Shown here piece after piece: positions 35,532-48,250 of a DNA stretch of 64,000 bases. The stretch comes from Clostridium sp. D53t1_180928_C8 (GTDB lineage: Bacteria; Bacillota; Clostridia; Clostridiales; Clostridiaceae). The notes beneath the pieces were generated by a model. The model ran no database searches. It saw nothing but the letters and a program-made list of their open reading frames with translations, and was not told where the DNA came from. The stretch spans positions 24,521 through 88,520 of the forward strand of contig NZ_JADPEL010000014.1 of NCBI RefSeq assembly GCF_015667795.1, given 5' to 3'. Both the position numbers and the translations under genes were made by a program. Each line of letters begins with the position of its first letter. The first letter of the stretch is position 1.

Positions 35532-35596
35532 ATATCTATACCTCTTTATTTTAACTATATAAATAGTTTTCCTACTAATATTAAATTTTATAAATA

Positions 35597-35630
35597 AAAA
35601 AAAAGAACTGTTGAATTTCAACAGTTCTTT
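35597..35630 (-). terminator. Terminator of tRNA-Arg
   Basis: AAAGAACTGTTGAA stem with its complement (about 13 bp) and a run of nine T on minus. Confidence 0.9.
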
Positions 35631-35632
35631 AA

Positions 35633-35707
35633 TGGCAGAGCGTAAAGGAATCGAACCCTTAATGCGCCGTCCGTAGCGGCGTGTTATATCCGTTTAACTA
35701 ACGCTCC
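35633..35707 (-). tRNA. tRNA-Arg (ACG)
   Basis: 75-base cloverleaf on minus: acceptor GGAGCGT/ACGCTCT, anticodon stem CGCCG/CGGCG, loop CTACGGA giving ACG, T arm GGTTCGATTCC, encoded CCA. A34 would be converted to inosine by TadA. Confidence 0.95.
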
Positions 35708-35776
35708 ATAGTGTTAACAAATCTATGTTAACACAAAAATTATTATTTTTCAACAATTAAAATTTTTTACATTTAA

Positions 35777-36556
35777 TTAATTGCTTTCTATATCTTGCTT
35801 TTCGTTATAAAAAGATATATAGCTCAATCCAAACATTAATATAATTCCACCTATTAATATAGAATATCCTCCTATTGGGAATATTAAATTAATTATTGCT
35901 GGTAATGTAACTGCATATAATGAAAGATTAAATAACTTACCATATTCTATTTTTCTATTTGCAATTAGATTACTTAATACTCCAACTAATGATATTAATA
36001 CTGCATATATTATTAATTGAATAAAATTAATAATTATCATAATTGGAATAATTATATATTTAACTATATCAACCTTTTCTAACGCATTTATTAAAAAATC
36101 ATTATTAAAATCTATTTTATCTAAACCTAAATCAGAATATTTATATGTTATATCCTCTGATCCATTCTTAATCATGAAACCATCCCTAAGCAATACCGTT
36201 ACTATATCCTTATGAACAGTTATACTTCTTAAAGCATCTAATTCTTCAACCCCCTTGCTTGTATCTATATATAGCAATGCCTGGCCTTCTTCATCCTTAA
36301 TTGGCGATGTTTTAAAATCTAATATGCCATCCTTCATTTCAAATTGAACTTCATCTTGTTCTAAAATCATTTTTGATGTTTTTTCTAATCCTGAAATAAC
36401 CATGGTACTCATCGCACCTTGAATTAGTCCAATAATTATAGAAAGCACTAAAATATATAAAAATGCCTTACTTATTTTTTCTTTATATAAATAAACATAT
36501 TTTTTAGGGTTAATACTAAAAATAAATTTATTTCTCATTTTTATTTTATTACTCAT
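35777..36556 (-). CDS. DUF1189 membrane protein
   Basis: 259 residues: a helix near 30-50, an outside loop of about 110 residues (QFEMKDGILDFKTSPIKDEEGQALLYIDTSKG), then four helices to the C-terminus. The order and the loop motif match DUF1189, a Firmicutes family related to maltodextrin-utilisation YvdJ-type proteins. Function unknown. Start has GGAGGAGCA before ATG. Divergent from the L,D-transpeptidase gene. Confidence 0.78.
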   Translation of the reverse strand: MSNKIKMRNKFIFSINPKKYVYLYKEKISKAFLYILVLSIIIGLIQGAMSTMVISGLEKTSKMILEQDEVQFEMKDGILDFKTSPIKDEEGQALLYIDTSKGVEELDALRSITVHKDIVTVLLRDGFMIKNGSEDITYKYSDLGLDKIDFNNDFLINALEKVDIVKYIIIPIMIIINFIQLIIYAVLISLVGVLSNLIANRKIEYGKLFNLSLYAVTLPAIINLIFPIGGYSILIGGIILMFGLSYISFYNEKQDIESN

Positions 36557-36733
36557 TGCTCCTCCATAAGTCTAGTTTGTAAGTATATTAAATTAATAAT
36601 GCTAATTTTCACCCTTTAATTATAACATATTTTACTAATTTTTCTTGTGTACTTTTTGTAAATTTACTCATTCTGGGTTTAAAAACAAATAAATTAGTCA
36701 AGTATTAATAATAAAATAAAAGGAGGTATTTAA

Positions 36734-37936
36734 TTGAATAATTTATTTCGAAAACCTAAAAGAAGTATTTTTAAAATTATTACAATTATTTTTGCTGGCT
36801 TATTACTAGTATTAGCTGCTAATTACTATATAAACTATAAGTATTCTTCAATTACAGAAAGTTTTTTTTCTAAATTTAACAATTGCGATTTTACTGCTGC
36901 AAAACAAACCATTTCAGAAGATAATCTTTATTTAAAATTGAAAAAGAAAACTTTAAATAAAGATTTAAACACATATTTTTCATCTGTAGTAAAAGATATA
37001 TGTAATTCTGTTTTAGATAATGAAGATGATAAATCAAAAGCCTTATTAGTATTAAATGAAATCAAAAGTTATAATGTATTAAATTCATCTTTAAATAAAG
37101 TAATAATTTCATTAGATGATACTTATATTCCAGAAAGTGATTCTGACTATAAAGCAATTTTAGATTTGGGATTAGATAATTGTAATAGTGGTAATTTTAC
37201 TGCTGCTATAGATTTTTTAAATAAGATACCTGACTCTTCAAAATATTATAGTGACGCAACTAAATACATAGACAAATGCATAAACGATTATAAGGATGGC
37301 TTATTTAAAGAAGCCGATGCTTTAGTTAAAGATGATTATTATACCAAAGCTATTAATTTATTGTCTAATGTTGATACTTCTATAATATCTCAAGACGATG
37401 CCGATATTACTAGTAAAATTAGCTCTATAGCTGAAGCTAAGGAAAATTATTTAGCTTCTATAGGTTCTAATGATGCTCAAAATTTAACTTTAACTTCTAG
37501 TCAACTACTTCAAGCAATTACAAGTAGTAATATAAATACATTAAATATAGAAAGTTTAACCCCTTACTTAGTATACGTAAATTTAGCTGATCAAATTACA
37601 TATGTTTATAAAGGTTCCATGAATAAATGGGATACAGTTAAATCTTTTACTTGTTCTACTGGTATAGATACTGAAAAAACTCCAACAGGAATTTTCGATG
37701 TACGCGAACGTGGTGATTGGTTCTATTCAGATAAATATGAACAAGGGGGAAAATATTGGGTTCAATTCTCTGGAGATTATTTATTCCATTCTGTTCCTTA
37801 TAACGAAGACCAAAGCGAAGTTGTAGATAATACTTTAGGAACTCCAGCTTCTCATGGTTGTATTCGGTTGAAAACAGAAGATGCTAAATGGATTTATAAT
37901 AACATAGAATCTGGTACAAAAGTTATAATTAATTAA
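36734..37936 (+). CDS. L,D-transpeptidase (YkuD) with N-terminal membrane anchor
   Basis: Cell-wall enzyme forming 3-3 peptide crosslinks or attaching substrates; 400 residues. A signal anchor at 13-33, a helical tetratricopeptide-like middle (about 40-265, Asp/Lys-rich), and a C-terminal YkuD domain from about 275 with HSVPY and the catalytic SHGCIRL (His374, Cys376). TTG start, supported by AGGAGG seven bases upstream. Monocistronic with its own terminator at 37943-37998. Confidence 0.9.
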   Translation: MNNLFRKPKRSIFKIITIIFAGLLLVLAANYYINYKYSSITESFFSKFNNCDFTAAKQTISEDNLYLKLKKKTLNKDLNTYFSSVVKDICNSVLDNEDDKSKALLVLNEIKSYNVLNSSLNKVIISLDDTYIPESDSDYKAILDLGLDNCNSGNFTAAIDFLNKIPDSSKYYSDATKYIDKCINDYKDGLFKEADALVKDDYYTKAINLLSNVDTSIISQDDADITSKISSIAEAKENYLASIGSNDAQNLTLTSSQLLQAITSSNINTLNIESLTPYLVYVNLADQITYVYKGSMNKWDTVKSFTCSTGIDTEKTPTGIFDVRERGDWFYSDKYEQGGKYWVQFSGDYLFHSVPYNEDQSEVVDNTLGTPASHGCIRLKTEDAKWIYNNIESGTKVIIN

Positions 37937-37942
37937 AATTAA

Positions 37943-37998
37943 AGGATATATATCTTTAAATTATTTATAAATAATTTTGATATATATCCGTATTTTTT
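37943..37998 (+). terminator. Terminator of the L,D-transpeptidase gene
   Basis: Stem GGATATATATC with its complement, long AT-rich loop that can pair further, then a T run. Confidence 0.8.
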
Positions 37999-38068
37999 TA
38001 CTATTAACTTTTTACATAATCTTTATGGTAAAATATATTAATAATACTTAATTTAAAGGATGATTTTT

Positions 38069-39406
38069 ATGTTTATTAATATACCTGATAATGTTCAATT
38101 TATTATAGATACTTTTTATAAAAATAATTACGAAGCTTTTATGGTTGGAGGGTGTGTTAGAGATTGCTTGTTAGGATTAACACCCAAAGACTATGATATT
38201 ACTACCTCAGCTCTTCCTAACATAACAGAATCATTATTTAAAAAAACAGTTCCAACAGGAATACAGCATGGAACTGTCACAGTAATTTTAAATAATGAAA
38301 ATCTAGAGGTTACTACATATAGAACTGAAGGGAATTATATTGATAATCGTCACCCTGAATCCGTTGAATTTGTGTCAAATATAAAAGATGATTTATCAAG
38401 ACGTGATTTCACAGTTAATGCACTTGCTTACAATAATAAAGTTGGTTTGTTAGATTATTTTAATGGTATAGAAGATATAAATAAAAAAATAATTAAAGCT
38501 GTTGGTGATCCTAATAAGCGCTTTCAAGAAGATGCTTTAAGAATGTTAAGAGCTATAAGATTTAGTTGTCAATTAGGTTTTAAAATTGATGAAGCAACAT
38601 ATTTAGCTATAAAAGCAAACTATAATTTAATAAAAAATATCAGTATTGAAAGAATTAGAGATGAGTTATGTAAAATATTAGTTTCTAATAATCCTTGTGA
38701 CGGATTAAATTTACTTAAAGATACAGGAATCTTAGAAATAATTATTCCTGAAATTCATAGTTTAATTGGCTATACTCCACTTTGTAATAATCATAATAAA
38801 GACGTTTTTAGTCATACACTAAATGTTATTAATAATACAAATAATGATTTAATATTAAGATTATCAGCACTCTTTCATGACGTTGGTAAACTTAATACTT
38901 TAAAACAATTACCTAATGGGCATTGTTACTTCCCTGGTCATGCTCAAGAAGGTGCAATAATGTGTAAACCAATATTATCAAGGTTAAAATTTGATAATAA
39001 TACTATAGATAAAGTTTCTAAGATTATTTATGACCATTTAGTTTTAGATGTAAATTATATGCCAACAGATGGTGAAATTAAAAGATTATTAAGACGTGTT
39101 GGTACTGAAAATATATTTACACTTTTCGAACTTCAAAGAGCTGATATAAATTCATTATGGGATCCAGTTCCGTTCTTAAAAAAGGTAGATTATATTTCTA
39201 ATAGAGTAAGGTTAATTCTTGAAAATAATGATCCTCTTTATATTAAAGATTTAGCTATTACCGGTTCTGATTTAATGACAAATTTAAATATTAAACCCGG
39301 AAAAATTATTGGAGAAATATTAACTTTTTTATTAGACAGTGTTTTAGATGATACTACTTTAAATAATAAAGAAAGCCTTTTAGAAATTGCTAAAAACTTT
39401 CTTTAA
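38069..39406 (+). CDS. cca: CCA tRNA nucleotidyltransferase with HD domain
   Basis: Adds or repairs the 3' CCA of tRNAs. About 445 residues: class II nucleotidyltransferase head with MVGGCVRDCLLG and DYDITTSA carrying the metal Asp pair, the RRDFTVNALAYN motif, a tRNA-binding neck (EDALRMLRAIRFSCQLGF), and an HD phosphohydrolase domain with LFHDVGKL near 275. Start set at the ATG behind AAAGGATGATTTTT. Several tRNAs here already encode CCA, so repair may be its main task. It shares a terminator with convergent addA. Confidence 0.94.
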   Translation: MFINIPDNVQFIIDTFYKNNYEAFMVGGCVRDCLLGLTPKDYDITTSALPNITESLFKKTVPTGIQHGTVTVILNNENLEVTTYRTEGNYIDNRHPESVEFVSNIKDDLSRRDFTVNALAYNNKVGLLDYFNGIEDINKKIIKAVGDPNKRFQEDALRMLRAIRFSCQLGFKIDEATYLAIKANYNLIKNISIERIRDELCKILVSNNPCDGLNLLKDTGILEIIIPEIHSLIGYTPLCNNHNKDVFSHTLNVINNTNNDLILRLSALFHDVGKLNTLKQLPNGHCYFPGHAQEGAIMCKPILSRLKFDNNTIDKVSKIIYDHLVLDVNYMPTDGEIKRLLRRVGTENIFTLFELQRADINSLWDPVPFLKKVDYISNRVRLILENNDPLYIKDLAITGSDLMTNLNIKPGKIIGEILTFLLDSVLDDTTLNNKESLLEIAKNFL

Positions 39407-39410
39407 CTAT

Positions 39411-39452
39411 AAGAAAAGCGTTGTACTTATTTCTAAGTTCAACGCTTTTTTA
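39411..39452. terminator. Bidirectional terminator between cca and addA
   Basis: Stem AAAAGCGTTG with CAACGCTTTT and an AT-rich loop; T run on plus, A run at the other side. It serves both convergent genes. Confidence 0.85.
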
Positions 39453-39453
39453 T

Positions 39454-42400
39454 TTATAATAAAACTTCTTTATCTATTCCAAATAAGTAAAGATAACTTT
39501 CCTTAACTTTCTTTTCAGTTATTTTCTCCAAAGCATCTTTATAATACTTAAGCTGTGATCTATATCTATCTATTATTTCTTCTTCATTCCCCTCTTCTAC
39601 ATAATCAGTCTTATAGTCTAAAAGAATTATTCCATCCCCTTCTTCAAAGAAACAATCTATTATTCCTTGAAGTCTTATTTTTTCATCAATATAAACTTTC
39701 TCATTTAATTCTGGTTTATATTCAACACTACTTAATTCAGTAAAGAAAGGTAATTCTCTACTTACTAATCTTCCTTCCTTATAAGCCTTTATTAATCTTT
39801 TCCCTAAATTACTATTAAAGAAATTATAAATTTTCTTATGCCAAACTGTTGATGCTTCCTTTTCAGTTAATGAATTATCTAATACCATTTCTTCTATTTG
39901 AGCTTTAATCTCACCAATAGTATTCACCCTATCATAATTTAATCTTTGCATAACATAGTGAATTACAGTACCTCTTTCTGCTGCTGATAATCCCTTTTCC
40001 TCTTTTAAAAATTTAGGCTTTAAAACTTCCTTTTCTTTAAATACTTCAACGGTATCATGTACCTCATCACCATAAGTAAATTCTTTTTTCTTTAAATCAG
40101 AAACAGAAATATTACTTGGTAACATTGCACCTTCTATAAACTTATATTTATAATCAAGCCTTCTTTGAATTTCTTTATCCACAACTATATTTTTAGAAGT
40201 TATAAACAAGCTCTCATCTTCAATTTTATCCACAGGCTCTAAATTTTTATCCACTGTTAATAAGTCTTTTGTCCAGAATTTAATATTCCATGTGGAAAAG
40301 TCACTTGTTATTAGGTCTCTAGTAGCACCCGTTACCCCTCTAAGTTTTTCTCCACAGGCATGTTTACACATTGCCATAGCAATCCAATCTAAATATGATT
40401 TTCCTTTTAAAACTTCAGAAGGTAAAACTATATCTTCATCTAAAGATGCTGATGATATCCAACTGCTAATTGCTTTTTCTAAATTGCTAGTAGCTCCAGT
40501 TATTATTAACTTTTCCTTTGCTCTAGTAAATGCAACATAAAGTATTCTCATTTCTTCAGAAAGGGTTTCTAATCTTATTCTTTTCTTTATAGCTTCCTTT
40601 GCTAATGTAGAATATGAGTTTCTAGTTTCTAAATTAACATAATTAGGTCCAAATCCTAATTCCTCGTGATATAAAATAGAATTTGATAAATCCATTAAAT
40701 TAAATTGTTTTCCCATTCCACTAGTAAATACTACAGGAAACTCAAGCCCTTTACTTTTATGAATACTCATAATTCTTACTACATCTTCATTTTCTCCAAG
40801 AACCTTAGCGCTTCCCATATCTCCAGAAGACTTTCTAAGCTTATTAATAAAATTTATAAAATTAAATAAGCCTTTAAAGCTTGTGCTTTCATATTGCTTT
40901 GCTCTTTGGAAAAGAATTTTTAAATTTGCCTGTCTTAGCTTACCATTAGGCATAGCTCCAACATATCCATAAAAAGCAGTATCCATATATAAATACCAAA
41001 TGAATTCATCTATAGGAGTATAAATTGCTCTTTCTCTCCACTTTGATAAATCATCCATAAACTTAGTACATTTAAAACTTAATTCTTCGTTTACTTTATG
41101 AATACCTTCTGATACTTCCTTTATTACTTCATAAAAATATAAGTCCTTATTTAATAATCTTAAATCACTTAATTCCTCTGCTGTAAACCCTACTATAGGC
41201 GATCTTAATGTTGCTATCATAGGAACATCCTGCAGAGGATTATCTATTACCTTTAAAAGAGACATAATAGTTCTTATTTCAATAGATTCAAAATATCCGC
41301 TGCCAGTATCCGCATATACAGGAATACCTTCTGAACCTAATTCATCTAAAAATATTTCTGACCAGTTTTTTGTTGCTCTTAAAAGAATTACTATATCTTT
41401 ATATTTAACATCTCTATATTCTTTAGTATCTTTATCAAATACTTTAAACTTTTTACCATCTTTAACTTCAAATAATTCTTTTATTCTTTTAGCAACTATT
41501 TTAGCTTCAAGAGTTATTCCATCAATGTCTTCTTCCTCTTCTTTAGAACCTTCTTCATTGTCTTCATCAGTATGCTCTTCATCTTTTTCTTTAATAATTC
41601 CTGATTTATCTAATATATGAAGTTCTATTTCTCCACCAACTATTGACTCTTCATCATTAGCACTTTCAAAACTAGCTCCTAAATTTAAGGCTTCTTCATC
41701 AGTATATTCCAATTCTCCTACAGTTTGAGACATAAGCATTTTAAATATATAGTTAACTCCTTCTATAACTTCCTGCCTACTTCTAAAATTTTTATATAAT
41801 TGAATTTTTCTATCATTAGTACCTTTTTCTAAAGAATATCTATTATACTTATCTAGAAATAACTCTGGCTTTGCCTGCCTAAATCTATATATACTTTGCT
41901 TAACATCTCCAACCATAAATACATTAGACTCTTCAAGTCTTCTTCTTGAAACTAAGTCTATTATAGTTTCTTGAACATTATTAGAATCTTGATATTCATC
42001 AACTAAAACTTCATCAAATAATTCCATGAAGTGTTCTGCAACTTTAGATGGAACTATATTATTATTTTCATCTCTATCTATTAATATCTTTAAACAAAGA
42101 TGCTCTAAGTCATTAAAATCTAATATATTTTTTTCTCTCTTCTTTTCATTAAACCTCTTAGAAAACTCAAGTGTAACAGCTGCTAAAGTCTTCATAAAAG
42201 GATATACTCCAATTATTCCATCCAATGCCTCTTGAGGAGTAAATTCAAATGTACTTTCTATTAAAGCTTTAATCTTTTTCTTTACAGAATCTCTTATACT
42301 TTTAACTGAATTTTGGGCATTTTCATCTGAAACTTGATTTTTCTTTACTGTCTTTAATTTAATAAAAGTAATAGAATTTAATGCAGTATATATACTATTT

Positions 42401-43209
42401 AAATTTTCATCTAAACTTACATATGCTCTTTCTAAATAGTCATAATCACTATTAAAAGCATCTAAATAAGGAGCTAATCCATCAGTATCATTAATAATAT
42501 CAATAGCTTTTTTATACATATTTAAAAAACCTAATAATTCAACTCTTAAGCTATCTTTTAACACCTTAACCCATGGACTTTTATCAAGCTCTTCAATTGT
42601 ACTTATATTAAAATCTTCAGCCCTTTCTAGTAACCACTGCTCTGGCCAAGGCCCACTCATAGAAAACCTATATAATGAAAGTATCATTTCCTTTAGTTTT
42701 TCATCATCTTTAGAACCACTATATGCTTCAATTAACTCTTTAAACTCTTCATTATCTTCTTCATAATATTCTTCAAAAAGCTCTTCAATTATTTCATTTT
42801 TCATTAAAGTTGATTCAGTTTCATCACCTATTCTAAAACTAGGGTCTAAATCTATAGTATAAAAGTAATTTTTAATTACATCTAAACAAAAAGAATGCAT
42901 AGTAGTAATATTAGCTCTACTTAATAAAGTTAGCTGTCTTTGAAGATTTTTAGAGTTAGGATTATTTTCCAACGCTTTAGATATAGCCGCTGCTATTCTT
43001 TCTCTCATTTCGGCTGCTGCAGCACTAGTAAATGTTACAACTAAAAGCTTATCTATATCTACTGGATTTTCTTCATTGGTTATTATTCTTATAATTCTCT
43101 CTACTAAAACTGCCGTTTTTCCTGAACCAGCAGCTGCTGCTACAAGTAAGTTACATCTTCTAGTTTCTATAGCTTGAAGCTGTTCTTTAGTCCATTTAGT
43201 ACCTGACAT
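39454..43209 (-). CDS. addA: ATP-dependent helicase/nuclease subunit A
   Basis: Half of the AddAB double-strand break resection machine (the RecBCD counterpart). 1251 residues: UvrD-type helicase with Walker A GSGKT (28-32), [49 protein letters not shown] and [11 protein letters not shown], and a C-terminal RecB-type nuclease ([30 protein letters not shown]). An acidic low-complexity insert lies around 550-570 ([13 protein letters not shown]...). It starts two bases after addB stops. Confidence 0.97.
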   Translation of the reverse strand: MSGTKWTKEQLQAIETRRCNLLVAAAAGSGKTAVLVERIIRIITNEENPVDIDKLLVVTFTSAAAAEMRERIAAAISKALENNPNSKNLQRQLTLLSRANITTMHSFCLDVIKNYFYTIDLDPSFRIGDETESTLMKNEIIEELFEEYYEEDNEEFKELIEAYSGSKDDEKLKEMILSLYRFSMSGPWPEQWLLERAEDFNISTIEELDKSPWVKVLKDSLRVELLGFLNMYKKAIDIINDTDGLAPYLDAFNSDYDYLERAYVSLDENLNSIYTALNSITFIKLKTVKKNQVSDENAQNSVKSIRDSVKKKIKALIESTFEFTPQEALDGIIGVYPFMKTLAAVTLEFSKRFNEKKREKNILDFNDLEHLCLKILIDRDENNNIVPSKVAEHFMELFDEVLVDEYQDSNNVQETIIDLVSRRRLEESNVFMVGDVKQSIYRFRQAKPELFLDKYNRYSLEKGTNDRKIQLYKNFRSRQEVIEGVNYIFKMLMSQTVGELEYTDEEALNLGASFESANDEESIVGGEIELHILDKSGIIKEKDEEHTDEDNEEGSKEEEEDIDGITLEAKIVAKRIKELFEVKDGKKFKVFDKDTKEYRDVKYKDIVILLRATKNWSEIFLDELGSEGIPVYADTGSGYFESIEIRTIMSLLKVIDNPLQDVPMIATLRSPIVGFTAEELSDLRLLNKDLYFYEVIKEVSEGIHKVNEELSFKCTKFMDDLSKWRERAIYTPIDEFIWYLYMDTAFYGYVGAMPNGKLRQANLKILFQRAKQYESTSFKGLFNFINFINKLRKSSGDMGSAKVLGENEDVVRIMSIHKSKGLEFPVVFTSGMGKQFNLMDLSNSILYHEELGFGPNYVNLETRNSYSTLAKEAIKKRIRLETLSEEMRILYVAFTRAKEKLIITGATSNLEKAISSWISSASLDEDIVLPSEVLKGKSYLDWIAMAMCKHACGEKLRGVTGATRDLITSDFSTWNIKFWTKDLLTVDKNLEPVDKIEDESLFITSKNIVVDKEIQRRLDYKYKFIEGAMLPSNISVSDLKKKEFTYGDEVHDTVEVFKEKEVLKPKFLKEEKGLSAAERGTVIHYVMQRLNYDRVNTIGEIKAQIEEMVLDNSLTEKEASTVWHKKIYNFFNSNLGKRLIKAYKEGRLVSRELPFFTELSSVEYKPELNEKVYIDEKIRLQGIIDCFFEEGDGIILLDYKTDYVEEGNEEEIIDRYRSQLKYYKDALEKITEKKVKESYLYLFGIDKEVLL

Positions 43210-43211
43210 AA

Positions 43212-46200
43212 TTACTCTCCCTCCTCTTCCTTTACTTTATTAATCATTGCATTCCATAAATCATCCTTTTTCTTTTTTAAGATAATCTTATATTTATTAT
43301 CTCTAATAGAAGTATCAAACTGACATATTGCCGAGTAATCACAATACTCGCAATAAGTTACTTTAGATGATTTACAAGGCTCTATTTTTACCTCTCCACT
43401 AAGCATTTCCTCACAAATTTCAATCATCTTATCATTAACATATTTTCTTAAAAGCTCAAATTGTTCTTCTGTTACTACAGAACTAGTACTTGTAAAATCT
43501 CCATCCTTTTTAAATGCCGCTGGTATTACAAGTGAATATGTCTCCATATCTTTATCCATTGCTTTAACAAGCTCAACATTTTTTAATAATAATCCATCCA
43601 TCTTAAGCTTTTTTAATACTTCAACTTGAATTTCCTCTTCTGTTAAAGCTTTTTTAGACTTAATTATTGGGTTATCAATTTTAAAGTATAATATTCCACC
43701 AGGCATACATTGACTCTTTAAAATTTGCTTAGAGTTTTTAAGTATTGCATCTAAATAAACTAATAACTGCATTTGAAGACCATAATATAATTCATTTAAA
43801 TCAAAATTCTTGGAACCTGACTTATAGTCAACAATTCTTATATATGTCTCTCCATTTAAATCAACCTTATCAATTCTATCTACTCTACCTTTTAAATATA
43901 CTGTTTCCTTTGAAGGTAACTCTAATTTAATAGGATCTGAATCTTTAAAATCTCCAAAGTCAAATTCACTTTTAAATATATCAAACTCACCTTTTCTCAT
44001 TTGTTCTGATATTACAGTTACTGATTTAGTTATAGTCTTTTTAAATCTTTCAGAAAAATATTGATATTTCTTATTACTATTTAATATTGAGTTAGTTTCA
44101 TTTTTTAACTTATTATTAACTAGCTCATTTACTATTTCACTACATCTTTCCTTAGTTAAATCACCCCATAATATATGATCTTTTCTTATTTTATTAGTAA
44201 ACTGATCTAATATATCATGCATAAATGAACCTAAGTCTGGTGCTGTAAATTCATATACTTTTCTATCCTTAGCTTTTAATCCATATTGAACATAATAACT
44301 AAATGGACATTGAGCATATTTTTCTATTCTAGAAACACTAAACATTAGTCTTCCATTATCATTGCTATAAAGTCTCTTTATCTTCTCTCTTGGTATCTTT
44401 TCAACTAAGTTAGTATAATTTAATCCATTAAATATAATTTTAGTTCTATCTTTAAATTCCTCATTTTCTTCAAACCATTTAAAAGTCTCTACCCAATAAG
44501 GCTCAATTTCCTCTTTTTCATATTCTCTTCTTAAGGCCTCAATAAGCTCGTTAAAGGTTGGAGTTGGTGCAGTTATATTATGATACTTATCATTAAATAA
44601 GTTATTGTTAAATATTTCACTTTCTTCCCTTAATCTAGGTAAAATCTTTTTTAATCTAGGTATTATTATTGAAGGTCTTAATGATTTCCCTTCAAAGTCT
44701 GCCATTGGATAAGTAATCATTAAATAGTTTGAAGGTATTGTTAATGCTGTATAAACCATAAATTGCTCTTCAAAGACTCTACTTCTTGTATCACTTGCAA
44801 GCTCTATTCCCATAGCCTTAAGCTCAATTCTATCTTCATCAGATAATATACCTTCATCCTTATTAGCAGAAGGTAATACTCCATCATTTGCACCTACTAT
44901 ATAAAGAGCTTTAACATCTCTACCTTTTACTCTTGCAATATCACCTATATTTACTTGATCTAAAGCCATAGGTATTACACCTATTTCCTTTTCTTCAAAA
45001 CCAGATACTAATATCTTAGAAAATGTTTTTAAATCAACTTCCTTATCACCTAATACTTCAACTGCCTGATCTAGCATATCCATAACTATAGATGGTACTT
45101 GAGTATATTCTTTAATTTTATCTTGCATTCCTTTTTCATTAAAATCCTCAAGCCATTTATCCATAGTTTCAAAAGCATTTATTTCTAATAAAAATTCATA
45201 TAACCCAGTACAATACTTTCTTACCGTAACCTCACCTTTTATCTTATTATATAAATTAATTATTGGCCTTCTTATTTCTTCCATATATTCAAAGACTTCA
45301 ATTTCTTCTTGTGTTAATTCCTCACCTTGGGAAACTAATAAATCTCTAGTCCATTTATATCCTTTAATTCCATAAGCTAAAATATAATTTTCTAGCTTAT
45401 CAATAAAAGCAGATTCTAATGTTATAAGCCCACTTTTTACATACTTAAATACACTTTCATAGGACCAATTAGTAATTAATATTTCTAGTACAGATATTAT
45501 TAAAACTACTAATGGATTGCTTAATACCTCTCTTTTTTTATCTAAAAAATAAGGAATATTATACTCATTAAATATTACCGAGGTTATTTTATCGTAACTA
45601 TCAATTTCTCTACAAACAACAGCAATATCCTTATATCTATATCCTTTATCTCTAACAAGTCTTAATATATCCTGAGCAACCCATTCTATTTCTGAATAAT
45701 TATTATTAGCCTTATACAGTCTTATATCATTACATCTATCTTTATATATTTTAAAAGGAAAATTAAAGAAATATTTTTCTATATGCCCTAACTCCTTACT
45801 ATCTTTAAATCTATAAATATCTTTCTTATTTAAATTAACAGGCTCTTTATAGGAAATATTATTTTCTTGCATCATTTTTAGAATTCTATTTTCTGTATTC
45901 TTTATTACATCAAATATATCCGTTTCACCTTCAGTAAATCCTATATCTCCATCACTACATAATGTTATATTTACATTCTTACATTGCTTAGCTAATACTT
46001 TTAAAACCTCTAATTGTTGTGGTGTAAAAGTTGTAAACTCATCTATCCAGATTTCTGCATCATTATATAGTTCACAATTTTTTAGCTTTTGTGCTAAAAT
46101 AGATAATATATCATCTGAATCTATATAACCTTTATGCAAATTTTCATTAAAAATTTCATATATAGAAGTTAAATCATTAATCTTTTCTCTTAAATCTTTA

Positions 46201-46643
46201 TTATCTATCTGTAATTCTTTTTCCTTTAACATTTCCTCGGAAATATTGTACTTTTTAAACTCTGTAATTGATTTTGATACTATTCCAACAAAACCTTGTT
46301 GCTTACTTATTCTATTAAAATATTGAAGCTCTTCGCCTTTATCCTTTAACAGTTTATATATAAGCATATTTTTTCCTGAGTCTTCTATTACATTAATAGC
46401 CCTTCCACCACATTTATCAAAAACCCTTGTAGCCATTCTCTTAAAACTTAAAACTTCAGCTCTAAGTAATGCTTTTTCTCCTACATGCTCTAGTAGTTTT
46501 TTTTCAGTTTGAAATGTATATTGATCTGGTACAAGCATTATTAACTTATTATTTTTATCATTATCTATCTTTTTCTTTATTTGATTTAAGCAATAATAGC
46601 TTTTTCCTGAACCAGCTCTCCCAAAAATAAATCTAATTCCCAT
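43212..46643 (-). CDS. addB: ATP-dependent helicase/nuclease subunit B
   Basis: Partner of AddA with a second nuclease and Chi-recognition role. 1143 residues: N-terminal Walker [12 protein letters not shown], degenerate helicase middle, C-terminal RecB-like nuclease ([31 protein letters not shown]). Four cysteines for the 4Fe-4S cluster: one in [10 protein letters not shown] and three in [13 protein letters not shown]. Start set at the ATG behind AAGGAGTTGTAT. First gene of addBA; no rexAB-like arrangement. Confidence 0.97.
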   Translation of the reverse strand: MGIRFIFGRAGSGKSYYCLNQIKKKIDNDKNNKLIMLVPDQYTFQTEKKLLEHVGEKALLRAEVLSFKRMATRVFDKCGGRAINVIEDSGKNMLIYKLLKDKGEELQYFNRISKQQGFVGIVSKSITEFKKYNISEEMLKEKELQIDNKDLREKINDLTSIYEIFNENLHKGYIDSDDILSILAQKLKNCELYNDAEIWIDEFTTFTPQQLEVLKVLAKQCKNVNITLCSDGDIGFTEGETDIFDVIKNTENRILKMMQENNISYKEPVNLNKKDIYRFKDSKELGHIEKYFFNFPFKIYKDRCNDIRLYKANNNYSEIEWVAQDILRLVRDKGYRYKDIAVVCREIDSYDKITSVIFNEYNIPYFLDKKREVLSNPLVVLIISVLEILITNWSYESVFKYVKSGLITLESAFIDKLENYILAYGIKGYKWTRDLLVSQGEELTQEEIEVFEYMEEIRRPIINLYNKIKGEVTVRKYCTGLYEFLLEINAFETMDKWLEDFNEKGMQDKIKEYTQVPSIVMDMLDQAVEVLGDKEVDLKTFSKILVSGFEEKEIGVIPMALDQVNIGDIARVKGRDVKALYIVGANDGVLPSANKDEGILSDEDRIELKAMGIELASDTRSRVFEEQFMVYTALTIPSNYLMITYPMADFEGKSLRPSIIIPRLKKILPRLREESEIFNNNLFNDKYHNITAPTPTFNELIEALRREYEKEEIEPYWVETFKWFEENEEFKDRTKIIFNGLNYTNLVEKIPREKIKRLYSNDNGRLMFSVSRIEKYAQCPFSYYVQYGLKAKDRKVYEFTAPDLGSFMHDILDQFTNKIRKDHILWGDLTKERCSEIVNELVNNKLKNETNSILNSNKKYQYFSERFKKTITKSVTVISEQMRKGEFDIFKSEFDFGDFKDSDPIKLELPSKETVYLKGRVDRIDKVDLNGETYIRIVDYKSGSKNFDLNELYYGLQMQLLVYLDAILKNSKQILKSQCMPGGILYFKIDNPIIKSKKALTEEEIQVEVLKKLKMDGLLLKNVELVKAMDKDMETYSLVIPAAFKKDGDFTSTSSVVTEEQFELLRKYVNDKMIEICEEMLSGEVKIEPCKSSKVTYCEYCDYSAICQFDTSIRDNKYKIILKKKKDDLWNAMINKVKEEEGE

Positions 46644-46653
46644 ATACAACTCC

Positions 46654-47172
46654 TTACGCTTTAAATTCCTCTTTTAATAACCCCATCACAATAGTATCTA
46701 AATACTTACCTTTATAGTAATATTTTTTTCTTCTTATTCCTTCTTCAATAAATCCACACTTTTTATAACATAACACAGCTGCTTCATTTTCTCTGACTAC
46801 TTCTAGTTCAATCTTATGAGCCTTTCTCTTAAAAAACAAATATTTTGATATAGCATTTATTGCATCTGACCCATACCCTTTTCTCCAATACCTTCTACCT
46901 ATGGTTATACTAATGTTATAGACACTTCTCATGTACATATCCTCTGAGTAAATTATTACTCCAACAATAGACCCTTTCTTATTAATTATTACGTAATTTC
47001 TTTTTGAAGGTATATTTAAATATTTTAAATGTTCAGCTATATACTTCTTTGACACTCTTTCATATTGATCTCCATTATATTTTAATACTTCACTATCTGA
47101 ACATAAATCATAAGTTTCATCAATGTCTTCCTTTAATATTTCTCTTAAATATATTTTATCTCCATAAATCAC
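46654..47172 (-). CDS. GNAT acetyltransferase, RimJ/RimL-like
   Basis: 172-residue GNAT protein: [20 protein letters not shown] start, acetyl-CoA loop [17 protein letters not shown], then [40 protein letters not shown] as in ribosomal-protein or small-molecule N-acetyltransferases of the RimJ type. GTG start behind GGGAGGGGAATTAAT. It precedes addB by about ten bases and probably is the first gene of that operon. Substrate unknown. Confidence 0.88.
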   Translation of the reverse strand: MIYGDKIYLREILKEDIDETYDLCSDSEVLKYNGDQYERVSKKYIAEHLKYLNIPSKRNYVIINKKGSIVGVIIYSEDMYMRSVYNISITIGRRYWRKGYGSDAINAISKYLFFKRKAHKIELEVVRENEAAVLCYKKCGFIEEGIRRKKYYYKGKYLDTIVMGLLKEEFKA

Positions 47173-47249
47173 ATTAATTCCCCTCCCTAATTAATAATAC
47201 TATTGTTCTTTAAATTTTTCTAATTATTACTCTTCATAAATTATGCAAT

Positions 47250-47293
47250 AAAAAAACTACAACATATAAAGATGATTTCTTCATATATTGTAG
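47250..47293 (-). terminator. Terminator of the glucokinase gene
   Basis: Long stem CTACAA...TTGTAG with two mismatches, then a run of seven T on minus. Confidence 0.88.
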
Positions 47294-47308
47294 TCTATAT
47301 AATATATA

Positions 47309-48250
47309 TTATCTTTCAGTTATAGCTAAAGCTGCAGCACCTAGTACTCCTGCTTTACCACCTAATAAAGCTTTTTCAACTGTACAGTTTTCAACAAATG
47401 TAGGCATACATCTTTCTTCAACTACTTTTCTTATAGTATCAATAACTATCTCTCCACCATTAACTACTCCACCACCAATAACAACTTTTTCTGGATCAAA
47501 ATTTGTTATTGTGTTAGCTACAGCTATTCCAAGATAAGTTAAAGAATTCTTTAATATGTTTTTAGCAACTCTATCTCCGTTTGAAGCTTCTTTAAATACT
47601 TCTTTAGCTGTAACATTATCATAATTCTTTAATGAAGTTGTAACGTTACTTAATACAGCTTCTTTAGCTCTTTTACCAATAGCAGTTCCTGAACCTAAAG
47701 CTTCTGCACATCCTATATTTCCACATCCACATCTTGGCCCTTCTGTTGATACAGTCATGTGTCCAACTTCTAAAGCATTTCCTGTTGATCCTCTAAATAA
47801 TCTTCCATTTAAAACAGCACCACCACCGATACCTGTACTTGCTGTAATAAACACCATATTTTCAGTGCCTTTTCCTGCACCAAACATAAACTCTCCTAAT
47901 GTTGCTACGTTAGCATCATTATCTAGATAAGTTGGTAAATCATATGCTTCTTTTATCGCTTTAACTATTTCAAAGTTTTTAAATGGTAAATTAGCAGTTT
48001 CTAAAATCACACCATTTTTAACATCTAATGGTCCAGGAGAACCGATACCAATAGATTTTATTAAATTTTTATCTGTTCCATCTATAACATAATTAATTGT
48101 ATCTACTATTCTTCCCATAACAGCTTGGTCACCTTCGTGTGCCAATGTTTCAACTGTTTTTTCTTTTATAATATTTCCTTCTAAATCTACTAAAGCTGTG
48201 TAAATTTTAGTTCCACCTAAATCTACACCTACAACATACTTCTTTTCCAT
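47309..48250 (-). CDS. glcK: ROK-family glucokinase
   Basis: Phosphorylates glucose with ATP in the cytoplasm. 313 residues: phosphate 1 motif GVDLGGTKIYTALV, STGIGGGAVLNGRLFRG, sugar-binding EVGHMTV, and zinc-binding cluster CGCGNIGCAEALG, then NFDPEKVVIGGGV. This set fits Firmicutes GlcK rather than a NagC-like repressor because no helix-turn-helix domain is present. Single gene with its own terminator. Confidence 0.9.
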   Translation of the reverse strand: MEKKYVVGVDLGGTKIYTALVDLEGNIIKEKTVETLAHEGDQAVMGRIVDTINYVIDGTDKNLIKSIGIGSPGPLDVKNGVILETANLPFKNFEIVKAIKEAYDLPTYLDNDANVATLGEFMFGAGKGTENMVFITASTGIGGGAVLNGRLFRGSTGNALEVGHMTVSTEGPRCGCGNIGCAEALGSGTAIGKRAKEAVLSNVTTSLKNYDNVTAKEVFKEASNGDRVAKNILKNSLTYLGIAVANTITNFDPEKVVIGGGVVNGGEIVIDTIRKVVEERCMPTFVENCTVEKALLGGKAGVLGAAALAITER